DNA of 64,000 nt from Flaveria trinervia (Eukaryota > Streptophyta > Magnoliopsida > Asterales > Asteraceae). The number at the start of each line of letters is the position of its first letter. The first letter of the stretch is position 1. This document shows, in pieces, positions 24,251 to 36,429 of the stretch. The position numbers were made by a program, and so were the translations under genes. Location: assembly GCA_025506515.1 (NCBI GenBank), contig CM046453.1:9270776-9334775 (forward strand), given 5' to 3'. The notes under the pieces were generated by a model. That model worked only from the letters and a program-made list of their open reading frames with translations, made no database searches and was not told the DNA's origin.

Positions 24251-24831
24251 GAAAAGGATACGTGAACCCAATAAATAATGTATATGTTTTTTTCATCATA
24301 TAACTTCTTTGAGATTGATATTGCTTTAAAGCTCAAACTTTTGATATTCTTGTTCCATCCGTTTAATAAAAGTTGATCATGAATTCTTAATTGGTTTACA
24401 AATAGTATTGAGGGTAATTGTTCAGTTCATTAAAATTGCGTTGATGGTTGATTGATCATCATGATTGATTAGTATATGCATTTACTAAGGAATGTTGATG
24501 TTTTTTGTATATTATCGTGACATGTGTTGGTTTTTATATTTATTTTAAATTAATATTTTCTAAATGATGAAATTTTAGATTTCATTTTACAACTCGAAGG
24601 ATATTGAGTTGCCTTTGGAAATTTACTTTACTAGTTTTTTTATAATCGTACGTGTGATGGACCAATCAAAATGACTTGAAATATAATAATCGTTACACTC
24701 GGGCTCAAAACCGGTATTTGGTTGCTACTGTTAATTTTTAATTGTAGTCACCAAATCAACCAACACCATCCTGGTTTTATTATCATTGCCCTTGGATTTG
24801 GCCGAACTAAACAGGGAAACAACAATAACTT
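24251..24831. other. Spacer left of the copia element; insertion target
   Basis: No gene recognised. The last five bases (24827-24831, AACTT) are repeated after the element at 37215-37219 and are its target duplication. A short frame on the minus strand near 24731-24830 (AKSKGNDNKTRM...) has no recognised homologue. Confidence 0.5.
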
Positions 24832-25620
24832 TGTAAGGATTCCTTAAGTCTGATGCAACCCAAAACATCCAAAGTGTCTCAGCAACATGCACTAAGTACT
24901 GAAGTGAAGAATGCTTCGGAAGTTTTACACAATGCATTAGAAAATACTCTAAGTGTAAAATCTTCCGAAGCCAAGACCAATATCTTCCGAAGCCAAACAT
25001 GAAGTCTTCCGAAGCTTCAGAGACAAAGTCTTCCGAAGCTTCATCCTATGAAGACAGATTTCTTCCGAAGACTTTTAGTACACATGCTTTATCTGATGTA
25101 CTGTTCCATAAATCACCTTTTCCGCTGCATCTCTGTAAAGTCACCAACTTACATGAGTTGGTGAAAAGGTCCATGCTTTTGGTAACTGTACATTGAGGTC
25201 TTGAGTCTGAAACTTTCCACTTTATGTACTTTATCCTTTTTGTAATGTATAAGGATGTGAGCTATGGCATGTCATAGTCACAAGGTCAAAAGGCAGATAT
25301 GCCTTTTGATCCTACAATTGATTTTGTTAGTGTCTAGTCAATTGTATCCAGCTGGCTTTCAAAGTATAGCCGGCTGTAGGTTGTAGTATAAGTATTTCAA
25401 GTTCTTGTATCTTTAATATACTTTGTAACACTTGTAAAAGAACTTGAGAAAGCAATATACTGCCTCCTTGAAACCCATACTCTCTTGTTCTGTCTCTTAC
25501 TTTACTTGTGTTCTTTGTATCACTTTGGTTAACCCAGATCACTGTTTGATTAAAGTTTAGTTAATCTCCTCTTTGTGTCGTTGTGTTGTAATGGTGTTAA
25601 AGCCCTTAAACGGTCATGCA
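24832..25620 (+). repeat. 5' LTR of copia element 1 (789 bp)
   Basis: It begins TGTAAGGATTCC and ends GGTCATGCA. Six copies of CTTCCGAAG or CTTCGGAAG lie in its first 250 bp, including two CTTCCGAAGCTTC blocks (GAAGCTTC at 25011-25018 and 25035-25042). It differs from the 3' LTR by roughly 10 substitutions and 4 small indels by eye. Confidence 0.95.
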
Positions 25621-25622
25621 AT

Positions 25623-25634
25623 TGGTATCAGAGC
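25623..25634 (+). other. Primer-binding site, initiator tRNA-Met
   Basis: TGGTATCAGAGC lies two bases after the LTR end and is complementary to the 3' end of plant initiator tRNA-Met, the usual primer of copia elements. Confidence 0.93.
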
Positions 25635-25704
25635 ATTCCAGGCTCTTGATATAAGATCTAACCATCTTAAGATCCCTCACACACATAAAAACTAAACTCT
25701 TCAA

Positions 25705-28425
25705 ATGGCTTCCATCTCAAAGACTGATATGGAGACTGGAACCATGAACAAATCCCCACTGATCACTCTTGATGATTTTGACACCTGGTGCATGAGGATG
25801 GAAGGCTTCATCAGGTCTCTTGACTCAAGAATGTGGAATCTGTTGAGAATGAACCTTTCATACCCAGCACCCCCTCTGCTACTGGTGCTGGTATGATCCC
25901 TAAAGATATGGCCAACTACTCAGATGAAGATAGAAAAGAGTAGAGATTGATAGGAAGGCCATGACTGCTCTTCAGACTGCTCTCCCAAACTCTGTATACA
26001 GAGGTTTTAAGAAGTGCAAAACAGCTAAACAGCTGTGGGATGCACTAAAGCTGATGTATGAAGGCTCATCTGAAGCCAAGGAGAATAAGAAGATCTTCTG
26101 AAGCAGCAGTTTGAAAATTTCACCTTCAAAGCAGGTGAAACCATGACCCAACAATACTTCAGGTATGTTGAGATTGTGGATACCCTAGTGGATGGAGGAG
26201 TTCCTCTTGAGAACAGGGACATTGTAAAAGAAGTTCATGTCCTCACTTCCTAGGCAATGGACACTATTGTGTGGTGATCAAGAGGACTGAGAACCTTAAA
26301 ACTCTTACTCTGACAGAGTTGTATGGGATTCTCAGTGGATACTAGATGGAGATGAACATGCAAGGTTCATCTGGCAACTCCAACAATCAAATGGGTTCAG
26401 CCCTTCATGTGGTTGAAAGGGACAGCATAGAACCCCAACATCATCTCATATGCTACCCTGACAACTCACAAAAGGGTCTTTTCATCACCTTTCCGGAGAC
26501 ACCAAGGGAGAACTTTACTCAAGGAAGTCCATCCAAGAGACAAGTTCTTCTCAAGCCTTTGTGTCTACTGATGAAAGCTGTGGGAATTATCTCTTCACTC
26601 TTGAAGACCTGGACTGTATTCATCCAGATGACCTGGAATACATAGAGATAGTTCAGCAGATGGCTCTCCTCACTCACAGAGCCAAGAAGTTCTACAAGAG
26701 AGCAGGAAGAAGATTTTCAAGCAATGCTATCAGTGGAAAGTTTGGGCTGGATAAAAGCAAAGTTAAGTGTTACGACTGTAACCTTATGGGTCACTTTGCT
26801 AGGGAGTGTAAGGCACCTAAAGCAAATGGGGGGCAAACACAACCCAGACCAAACTACACTAACAAAGCCCTTTAGTCTGAGAAGCCTAAGCAACATGCTG
26901 CTGTTGCTGTTGAAGAGGGAGGCTTTGACTGGAGTTTTCAGGTGGAAGATGCTTCTTCAAACCAAGCACTGATGGCTGACCATGATGAAGCCAAGGTATT
27001 GGAACATCTCTGTACTCCTGAATGCATTGCTAAAGTAAATAGATACAGGTCCTACAACTTAGAGATGAGATCTGATCTTGAGTCATTAAACATATTAAAA
27101 TCTGATTTTAGAAAGTTTGAAAATGATTACAAGTTAAAGATAGAGGATTTGGAGAAAACTATTTCAGTACTAAAACATGAACATACAGATTTTAGAACTC
27201 AGATCCAAGATCTTATAACTAAGTTGACTAAGTGCCAGGCTGAGCTTGTGATCAGCAAAGCCAAGGCAGAGAAGAGTGTTCTTGAAGAAGAGACCTTTAA
27301 AAACATGATATCCTCATCCCTGCACAACAAAGTGTGCTATCAAAATAGACAGGGACTGGGATCAAATGAGATAGCTCCTCCACACACAATCTTGTCTGTA
27401 AGATCTCCTAGGTGTGGAACTTGTGAAGATGAGCTTCCTCTCATAGATCCTATAAGTGAGGATGATGAAGAAGTGATAGTGAAGAATTCCTCTGAGAAGA
27501 GTGAAGAAGATGATTCTTCCAAGGGCCGCTATCCTTTTGAGGAGAAGAAATCAACTGTGATGACCAAGTCCAAGAGAAAGAACTTGATCAGGAAGAGCAA
27601 AAGGAAAGCAAAGAAGGCTCAAGAAATCAAGGCTACTTTTGATGCTAAGCAGAAACAAGTTTTTATCTCTGCAGGTTTCAAAGTAGTAAGGACTGAAGAC
27701 ATCAACCAAGACTCCTCAGCTAAGAGTCCTGGTTCATGTTCAAATCATCTCAGTGCAAAGAAGAAGACTGAGCTGCTGTGTACCACTGCTGCACAGCCGG
27801 ACCATCAAACTCCAAGAACAGTTCACAGCCCAAAAGAACTGTCTCAGCATCTACCAAGATGAAGGTGGAGAAGGGATGTGACCAAAGCCAGTCTTGCTCT
27901 CAAAAGGAGACTCCTTAAGAAGAAAATGTTATGTGTCATGTGTGAAAGTACTTCTCACATTGCTAAGGATTGCCCATACAATCCTAAAAGTACCATCCAC
28001 ATGACCAATACAAAGACTTCAAAGAATCTAAAGAAGTCTCAAGCTTGGAAGGAAAGTCTGTTTCCTTCGGAAGCTCCAAATCAAAGAAGAAGGTAAATGG
28101 AAAATTACCTTCGGAAGTAAAATTGGTCTCGGAAGAAAGGAGTTCTTCCGAAGCACTGAAGTCTGCTGCAGTGACTGTAGAATCTTCCGAAGGTTTAGTC
28201 ATCAAAATTTGTGAAGTTCCAAAAGCTTCTAAGGTTTTGAAGGTCAAGTCCAAGACTCCAAAGGTGGTGTGGAAGTCTAAGAAAGACCAAATGACTGAAA
28301 TTTCTCCATTAACAACAGCTGAAGATCCCCATAGTACAACCATAGGATCTATTACTGTTGCATTACCTTCTATTACACTTAGTGAGCCCAAGACAAGTAA
28401 GTCTTGGGTTTCCAAATGTAACTAA
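25705..28425 (+). pseudogene. gag of copia element 1 with long coiled-coil extension and two CCHC knuckles
   Basis: It starts MASISKTDMETG, and an N-terminal LITLDDFDTWCMRMEGF segment marks the copia gag domain. Several breaks follow (around 25890, 25940, 26100, 26250). The first knuckle, CYDCNLMGHFAREC, is at 26768-26809. After an in-frame TAG at 26873-26875 the same frame continues through 26942-27862 as a Glu/Lys-rich coiled coil (residues such as SDFRKFENDYKLKIEDLEKT). A second knuckle, CVMCESTSHIAKDC, is at 27932-27973. A Lys/Ser-rich tail (28045-28425) is built partly from the nucleotide motif TTCCGAAG. No full-length product can be made. Confidence 0.85.
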
Positions 28426-28436
28426 TCATTTTCTTT

Positions 28437-28640
28437 ATGCAGGAACATCTCAAGACAAACAGGAATGTCTGGATAATTGACAGTGGCTGTTCCAGGCACA
28501 TGACAGGCAATAGGTCTCTACTCCATAATTTTGAGAGAATTGATGGAGGACCAGTTACTTTTGGAGGAGATGAGGTGGTTACATTTCTGGAAGGGGCAAA
28601 GTCACAAATGGTAAGCTCAGCATTGAGAAGGTAAACTTTG
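28437..28640 (+). pseudogene. Aspartic protease region of copia element 1
   Basis: The peptide NVWIIDSGCSRHMTGN contains the catalytic D-S-G (28479-28487) and the copia-typical SRHMTG. The downstream frame is lost near 28630, in the region linking to integrase. Its role would be Gag-Pol processing. Confidence 0.85.
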
Positions 28641-28859
28641 TTAGGAGCTTGGGTACAATCTTCTGAGTGTATCCCAATTTTGTGATCAGAGTCATAACAT
28701 GCTCTTTACTGAGCATGAGTGCATTATTCTCAAGCCTGGAGTGGTCATTCCTCATGAGCATATCTTGCTCAGAGCCCCCAGGAAAAGGGAACATGTACAA
28801 GATGGATTTGCAAGAAACATCTCCTTCTGGAGAAGTTTCATGCTTTCTATCTAAAGCAA

Positions 28860-29663
28860 ATAGTGATGAGTCTTTCCTATGGCATAAAAGAATGTGCCAT
28901 GTAAACTTTAAGACATGAATAAATTAATTAAACATGATCTGGTAACTGGAATGCCAAAGAAAGAGTATACAAGTGATGATCTTTGTGTTGCATGCCTTAA
29001 AGGGAAGCAACACAAGGTATCTCACAAGCCTAAGGAAAAGAACTCCATCACTACTCCCCTACACTTGTTACATATGGATCTCTTTGGCCCCACCAGAGTA
29101 GTGAGTTTAGAAAGGACCTCTTACTATTTGGTGATCACAGATGACTTTACAAGATTCACTTGGGTCTTCTTCCTTAGAACTAAGGATGAACCCCTGAGAT
29201 TCTGAAGAATTTCATCTTAAAGTTAAGAATCAATGTGATCACAAGGTCAAAACCATAAGATGTGATCAAGAACTGAATTCAAGAACCAAATCCTTGATAC
29301 ATTTTGTGATGAAAAAGGTATTACAAGACAATATAGTGCTCCCAGGACTCCTCAGCAAAACGGAGTTGCTGAGAGGAGAAACGGACACTTATTGAAGCTC
29401 CAAGAACTATGTTGTCTGACTCTAAACTGCCTATCACCTTCTGGGCAGAGGCAGTTAGTACTTCTTGCTATGTGCAAAACAGAGTTTTAGTAGTTAAGAC
29501 ACATGGTAAGACCCCTTATGAACTTTGGCACAAGAGGAAACCTTTCATTGGTTTTCTCAGGTCATTTGGATGTCCCTGCACCATCTTGAATACCAAAGAT
29601 CAAATTGCCAAGTTTGCTGAGAAATCGACTATGGACACTTCATTGGATACTCTTCCAAGCTAA
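28860..29663 (+). pseudogene. Integrase of copia element 1
   Basis: The pre-integrase zinc finger (WHKRMCHVN ... CVACLKGKQHK) runs from about 28877 to 29010. The rve core follows with LHMDLFGPTRV (first catalytic Asp) and ITDDFTRFTWVFFL. A frameshifted stretch (29205-29400) then shows PQQNGVAERRNGH (catalytic Glu context), and the C-terminal TPYELWHKRKP runs to 29663. Frameshifts lie near 28915 and 29205-29400, so it is non-functional. Confidence 0.85.
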
Positions 29664-29741
29664 AGCTTATAGAGTATACAATCTCAGAACTAGAATTGTT
29701 GAGGAGTCAGCCAATGTGACTTTCAATGAGCACACACCTGT

Positions 29742-31440
29742 GTGGCTGGTTCCGGTCCGGATTGGCTGTTTGATCTTGATTTAGTTACCAACTGTTTTAA
29801 CAAATCTTGTGAGCATGTTTCAGGATCTGCAGAAAATTTAAATACAGGTGATCCTGATCCAAGATTTGAGCTAGGAAGACCTTCAACTCATACATCTTCA
29901 GCTCCAGTTGAAACTACTTCAACAAATAAAGTTTCTATCAGCACAACAATGACAAATTCAGCTGATACATCTGGTATGCCTTCAAATTCCAGCTCAGAGG
30001 CTTCTCAACCAGATAAAGACACCTCAATTGTAGAAGACAACAATGGTGATGGTGATAGTGATCAGGAATTTCTTGATGCTAATAACCATACCATAGATGA
30101 CAACATCAATGATGTCACACACTCATTGGATCAAGTTAATCTTGATAAGTGTGATAATGTGGAGGGTAAATCTTCCAGACCAGATCTAAATTCTCAATTT
30201 GGATCTCTCTCAGCAACTTGCTGTGATCCCTCAGCTAAGGATCCACAGTCTCACCCCACCACAAACATCATTGGAGATGTTGTCACAGGGGTAAGAACAA
30301 GAGGACAAACCCATGAAGCAAATATTTGTCTTCACTCTTGTTTCTTATCTCAGATAGAGCCAAAGAAAGTTGATGAAGCTCTAAAGGATGGAAGTTGGGT
30401 TGAAGCTATGCAACAAGAGCTACTTCAATTAAAAGGCAGAAAGTTTGGAACCTTTGTCCACTTCCTCATGGGAAGAGTACCATTGGAACCAAATGGGTTT
30501 TTAGGAATAAGAAGGATGATAGAGGAATCATCATCAAGAACAAGGCAAGACTAGTTGTTTAAGGATACACACAAGAAGAAGGGATTGACTACACTGATGT
30601 CTTTGCTCCTGTAGCGAGACTAGAAGCTGTTAGGATATTCCTGGCATTTGCTGCATCCAAGAACTTCAAAGTCTATCAACTTGATGTAAAGTGCTTTCTT
30701 ATATGGAGTGATTGATGAGGAGGTTTATGTCAAACAACCACCTGGTTTTGTAGACCCTGATCATCCTGATTATGTCTGCAAGCTTGACAAAGCTCTTTAT
30801 GGGCTGCATCAGGCACCCAGGAAGTGGTATGAGACACTATCTGAGTATCTTTGTAAACATGGATACAGGAGAGGTGCTATAGATGGAACTCTCTTCATCA
30901 AAGGACAGGAAATGACTTATTGCTAGTTCAAGTATATGTAGATGACATCATCTTTGGTTCAACCAATCCAAAGCTCTGCAAAGACTTTGAGAAGCTGATG
31001 AAAGACAGATTTGAAATGAGTTCAATGGGAGAACTCAACTTCTTTCTGGGAATTCAAGTGAAGCAGGTTGAGGATGGCATCTTCATAAGTCAGTCAAAGT
31101 ATGTTCAAGACATACTCAAGAGGTTCAACATGACTGATTGTAAGATTGCTAAGACACCCATAGCCAGAAACCACTCCCTTGGTCCAGATCTTGAGGGGCA
31201 GTGTGTAGATGAACACTTATACAGGGCTATGATTGGGTCTCTTATGTATCTTACAGCTAGTAGGCCTGATATCATGTTTGCTACATGTATTTGTGCAAGA
31301 TATCAAGCCAACCCTAAGATGTCTCACTTAATCACTGTGAAAAGGATTTTAAGATACCTCAAAGGTGCTTCAACACTTGGTCTATGGTATCCAAAGAATC
31401 CTAATTTCAATCTGTATGCCTATACAGATAGTGATTATGG
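29742..31440 (+). pseudogene. Reverse transcriptase region of copia element 1
   Basis: A Ser/Thr/Asp-rich linker comes first (29742-30270). The start of copia RT follows at VTGVRTRGQ, then VDEALKDGSWVEAMQQEL. The catalytic YVDD is at 30936-30947. ALYGLHQAPRKWYE and FFLGIQVKQ are also present. Breaks: frameshift near 30440, TAA at 30560-30562, frameshift near 30690 and another near 30915. The domain order and motifs are clear but the enzyme cannot be made. Confidence 0.88.
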
Positions 31441-31835
31441 TGGTTGCACATGACTGCAAAGTCTACATCTAGGGGATGTCAATTCCTTGGTGGAAGGGTT
31501 GTCTCATGGCAATGCAAGAAACAATCCTGTGTGTCTGCATCAACTGCTGAGGCTGAATACGTTGCTGCTGCAAGCTGCTGTGCTCAAGTGCTTTGGATTC
31601 AAAATCAGATGCTGGACTGGGATTTAACTTCAAAGAGACTCCTATCCACATAGACAACAATAGTGCTATCTCTATCACTGAGAACCCTGTGCAGCACTCA
31701 AGGACCAAACACATCAACATCAGGTATCATTTAATAAGAGATAACTATGAAAAGGGATTAATTAAACTAGTCAAAGTTCATACAGATAACAATATACTGA
31801 TCTGTTCACAAAAGCTTTTGATGAACAGAGATTAA
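31420..31835 (+). pseudogene. RNase H region of copia element 1
   Basis: YTDSDYGG (catalytic Asp context) is followed by a frameshift, then KSTSRGCQFLGGRVVSW, STAEAEYVAAASCC (catalytic Glu context) and, in another frame, IHIDNNSAISITENPVQHSR. Three frames are needed to read it, so it is inactive. Confidence 0.87.
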
Positions 31836-31839
31836 GTAT

Positions 31840-32582
31840 CTGATATCAGCTATTGGGATGATTAACTTTGAGTAGACTTTTTCTTAAAACTGATTCTAAT
31901 TATTTCTTCTTAAAATAGTGTGTCCTAAGTTGTCTAGTTCATCACTTTCATAAGCTTATGTTTTCTTGGATGTAAAACTCTTTTTGAAAAACTTTCCTTA
32001 GATTCTTGAAAATTTTCTGATACTTCGGAAGATAAAGTTTTATCTTCGGAAGAAGAAAAACATGTCTTCAAAATAAATAACTGTCTAAGAGAGTTTACCT
32101 TCGGAAGAATTCAAATTCATCTTTCGAAGCTTAAAATTCTTAACTCAGACACTTATTCATTTTTAAGGATTTTTTCCTTCCGAAGCAAAATTAACCTTTA
32201 GAAGCTTTGTTCATTCTTATACAAAGCATCCAAGGGTTTATTTCTCTTCCGAAGCATAAATCTTCAAGACTCTCAGAAAATTCTTCCGAAGCCATTTTAG
32301 CTTCAGAAGCTTTTTCAATCAAAACTTCCGAAGACAAATTACCTTCGAAAGCTTTTCAAATTCCAAGAAAACTACTTTTTGAGCAAAAGAAAACTACCTT
32401 TTCAGAGGTGGGACCGACTTCGGATTTCAAAGTTTACCCTCTATCATTAACTTTGTTCAAATCCTTTCACATAAATACCCAACGGTTCCCTCTCTCCCAC
32501 TATTTCCTCAATTCCATATTCTCTAACTAATTCTCTAAACCGCCTTTTTCTTTCTACCTTTCTTCACCCTTAAGCTTCTGAA
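31840..32582 (+). other. Spacer between RNase H and the additional ORF, rich in CTTCCGAAG
   Basis: Non-coding. Between 32020 and 32420 there are many CTTCGGAAG, CTTCCGAAG and one-base variants, the same motif found in the LTR and in gag. A plain TTC/GAA-rich background surrounds them. Confidence 0.7.
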
Positions 32583-35500
32583 ATGGCTAACTTTAACCAC
32601 AGAAATAACCCAGATTTCTCCATGCAACTTCACAGGAACATAATCAAGTTGCTCTGTTAAGCTCTGAGAAAGATGCGAGTTTCTCAGAGATTTGCCAATT
32701 CTTGACTCTGTCAAACTATTTCACTCCTGACCATTGATCCTACTATATGAGGATCACTTGCTTGAATTCTGGAAGACCTGCCAAGAGGTCATTGTGGATG
32801 GGGAGAAGGCACTGTCTGCCACAGTGCAAGGGAGGACAATCTTGATCACTCCGGCCATCATTAACCAACATTTGTAGCTGGATGATGAAGAAGGTGAGGT
32901 GTCCTTCCAAAGGAGCGGTTAATCATTCCTTTGAGCAGATGGGCTATGAGGGAGAGTTCTCTGTAAAGACCTAAATTCAGGAAAGGGAAGGTCTCATCCC
33001 AATGGAAATACCTGCTCCATGTGGTTATCCACAGCTTATCAAACAAGCATGGTGGATGGGACCAAACTCCTGAGGATCTCTCCTTTATAGTTCATGGAAT
33101 GGTTCAGGGGGTCAAGTTCAGGTATTCACAATTTGTTTATACTAATTACTTGCAAACTTAGACTCCTTAGAGTATTACATGTTTCCTAGATATGTTCAAC
33201 ACATTCTCAACTGTGAACTGGGCTCACAGTTGAGGGAAACAAGTAATATTCTTAAATTGGGACAGATGAAGCACGACATCTTTAAAAAATGAAGAAGCCA
33301 ACTGTAGGCTTCTCAGGGGTAGAAACAGCTAGTCCCAAAAATGTTAGAGCTCATTGCTCAAGGTGACAACTAGCAACACAAGCTAGTGTTGAACCCACAC
33401 CTCTTTTATCCATACCCCTAAAAAGACCAGAAATCACCTCACCTACCAAAGAAAATCCAAACGAACCCCTGCTCAGGCTATTGAGCTTGTGCAGGCCCCC
33501 ACTATACTCACTTACAGGAAGAAGTGCATACTAGAGCTCCCACTTCTCCTGAGGAGCAAACCACTCCCTTATTTCACCTATCAGGGCTGAGGTTCCTCAT
33601 GCTCACCCTGATGAGCTCACTAGCCCAACAGCCTAAAGCCTTCACTCTGAGTCTCAACACTCAAGTGAACAACCTTCAGGGGACAGCTACCATCCCAGCC
33701 TTTGGATCTCAACCAACCAATTCCCAACCTATCCTTCTATACTGATGAAGACTTGGGATTCAGTGAGTACCATGAGTCTCTCTTCCCATCCCCTACTCAA
33801 AGAGAGATGAGTACCTCTGACTCTCCTCAGTCTATCCCATATCAGTCACCTATTACTGAGGTGGACACTCTGACCTGTTCAAGATGTCCATATGGAAAAG
33901 GCTCTCACTTTTGAAGTGATTACATCATTAGACCTCAACCATGGCAACTCAGCCCCCTGGCATCTCAACTGAGGCTGCCAGTGAGCAGAGGAAAACCAGC
34001 AGCCAAGAAACTCAAGCTGGTGGTGAGCGAGAGGACTTTGGTCCAATCATCTCATCCCCCACTGATTCTTCTGATGAAGATGAGGGGAATTTGAGACTTA
34101 AAGTGCAGAAACTGTCAAAAACATGCACCTATTTAGTCTCTAAGGTTAGTCACTTGGAATCTCAGGTGACTACCTTACAAAACAGGGTCAATGATCAGCA
34201 ACTTTAGATTTCATATCTAAAGAAAAAACTAGCTGAGAGACCTTTAAGGAGAACTCAACCAGGAACACAAGAACCTATGGAAGTGATTGACTTATCCTCC
34301 AGCTCACCTATGCAAGTGGATGATGCTACCAAAAAAGGGGAGAAAGTTATTACAACCATAGAACCTGGGAGTTCTTCAAGAGAATGGACATAGAGGACTC
34401 ACCATCCTCACTTGCTGTTGTGCATTCTCAGCAACTTCCTCAAGTTCACATTAATGTGGACTCTATAGACTCAATCATCAGGAGTCTCTTTGAGGAAGGT
34501 ATACCAAGGGCTGTCTCATCTCCACCACAAGGAACTGGCAACTACATCATAAGGTGGAGTAGTATGATGAGGACAGAAGAGCCCTATACTTCACAGAGTT
34601 CAAGGCCAACAAGAAGTCTTTTCAGTTCCAAAGCCTGAGCTTCTATGAAAGACTGGATTTAGTCAACATGCCACTTGTCAATCCAAGCAATTCAAGACAA
34701 GCTGACAGGCTGGCTCAAAGAATCCAGACAGGATCCTTGCAGAGTTCTCTCTAAGAAGGAGACATAGGCAATCAGGTAATGTCATCGGTCAACTGGATGT
34801 TGAGGTGGACCCTAAGATTAGTTTCATAGGGGAAACCTTGACTGAAGGCCCAGTGGCAGAACCTGAGACCCCTGTCTCACCATCAACAACTGCTGCAGAG
34901 GTCCAAACTCCATCTGAGACACCTGCTGGTGAAGGTGTTTCTCAGCCTCTGTCCGGCCAGAGCATGGAAGCTACACCAAGCAATGAAGGCCAGGCCTCAA
35001 TCCACCCTGAGTCACAAAGGTCTGTTGGTAACAAAGGGAAAAGGAAAATGACTCCTGAAGAAATTGAGGAGGAAGAGAGAGAGGGAAAGGAGGCTAAGGG
35101 GAGAAAGTTCTTCTGGGTCATCTAGCTTCATGCAAGCTGCAATCAGAGCTGCCCCCAGACCAAATACAAGATGATGAGTTAAGGGCAGTCAGGATTACCT
35201 ATTTACAGACCAGGAACTATGATATTGATGAAATCATCTCCCTCCCCTTAGAAGAGTTAAATGAACTGGCTGACATGGAAGTGTCAAGAGAGATGAAGGA
35301 GAAAGAGGATGCAAGGTTACTTCTCCAGTTCAAAGAGGAGAAGAGACAGAAAAGACTTTACAAGCATGCTCCCACTCTCTCTCCAGTTCAAGAAAGTCCT
35401 GCACAGGAAGATGTGGCTCCACAAGAACCTCAGGTAGATAAAGAAGAAGATAGGATCAAGATGATCAACTACCTGAGTGCCACAGGCTTCTATCAGGCAA

Positions 35501-36287
35501 ATGCACTTCTTCTCCTGTCCTATGACTTCATTGAGTTCGAGTACCTAAAGCAACTTGAGCTTGAGCTAGTCAAAGAAAGAAAAACAACCAAAAGGAAGCT
35601 AAGGGAAGAAGCTGCAAAGTCAAGAGCCATCATTCAAAAGAATGCAAAGAAGTCTGCTGACAGACAAAGAATGATGAGCTTCTTGAAGCTATATGGATTC
35701 TCCGGAAGGAGACTTGGCCCCATGTCTCTATCAATGGATGAGCATATAAGGGTGATCAAGCAGAAGATTAAAAGTGGAGAAATGATTGACTTGCACTCTC
35801 TTCCAAGTCAAGTCCCACCTAAAGTGGAGGTCAAGTTTGAACAACCTGAGACACCTCAACCAGAACCTCCAGCTGAGCCTCAGCAAACTTCATCTTCTGA
35901 TCCAAGACAGGGTCAAACTCCCTCTCCTTCTGAACCGTGAGGGAGGAACACCCAACTGAGAAAGACACTGATGATCAACATGGTACTGCAGACCAATCTT
36001 CTCAGTTAAAGACATCTAAGAGGAAGAAGAGAATGGCTTCTAAACCAAAGACTAAGAAGAAGAAGCCAAAGTCATCTACCTCTACACCTCAGGCTGAATC
36101 AGATCAACCTGAGGAAGTGCATGATGAGGCAGCCGAATCAACTCCTATGCAAGTGGCTCCTTTAACAACTGAGACACCATCTTGTCCTGGACTTATTCTA
36201 CCAATCCAGAAAGATGGCATGTTATCAGAGATCAAGGTGTTGAGAATTCTACTCCTGGCAAGACATAATCAACTTACCTCTGCATGA
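32583..36287 (+). pseudogene. Additional 3' ORF of copia element 1 (sense, lineage-specific)
   Basis: ATG at 32583 starts MANFNHRNNPDFSMQLHRN. After breaks, a segment with LLEFWKTCQEVIVDGEKA and VQGRTILITPAI precedes a TAG at 32875-32877. Later open pieces are 33941-34207 (coiled coil LVSKVSHLESQVTTLQNRV), 34805-35125 (Pro/Thr/Ser/Glu-rich), 35275-35940 (charged helices) and 35937-36287 with a basic tract (KKRMASKPKTKKKKPKSS) that could be a nuclear-localisation signal. From memory it resembles ORFs in Tanacetum retrotransposons. I see no signal peptide or membrane segment, so envelope function is not supported. Function unknown. Confidence 0.7.
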
Positions 36288-36419
36288 TCTCTTTGAGATA
36301 AGAAGATACTATGAGAGTCTTGATGATCCTGACCATCTAATGAAGAAAGGAATGGTCTTAATTGTACTGAAGACTACCAACATCTGAAGATCCTCTAAGT
36401 GTTTTGGTAGCATCAACCT

Positions 36420-36429
36420 AGGGGGAGTT
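36420..36429 (+). other. Polypurine tract of copia element 1
   Basis: AGGGGGAG lies directly before the 3' LTR start TGTAAGG, the expected place for plus-strand priming. Confidence 0.85.

Noticed and set aside
24731..25000. 89-codon minus-strand frame at the left edge of copia element 1
   Set aside because: It runs across the LTR boundary, so most of it is LTR antisense; the remaining ~30 residues match nothing I recognise.
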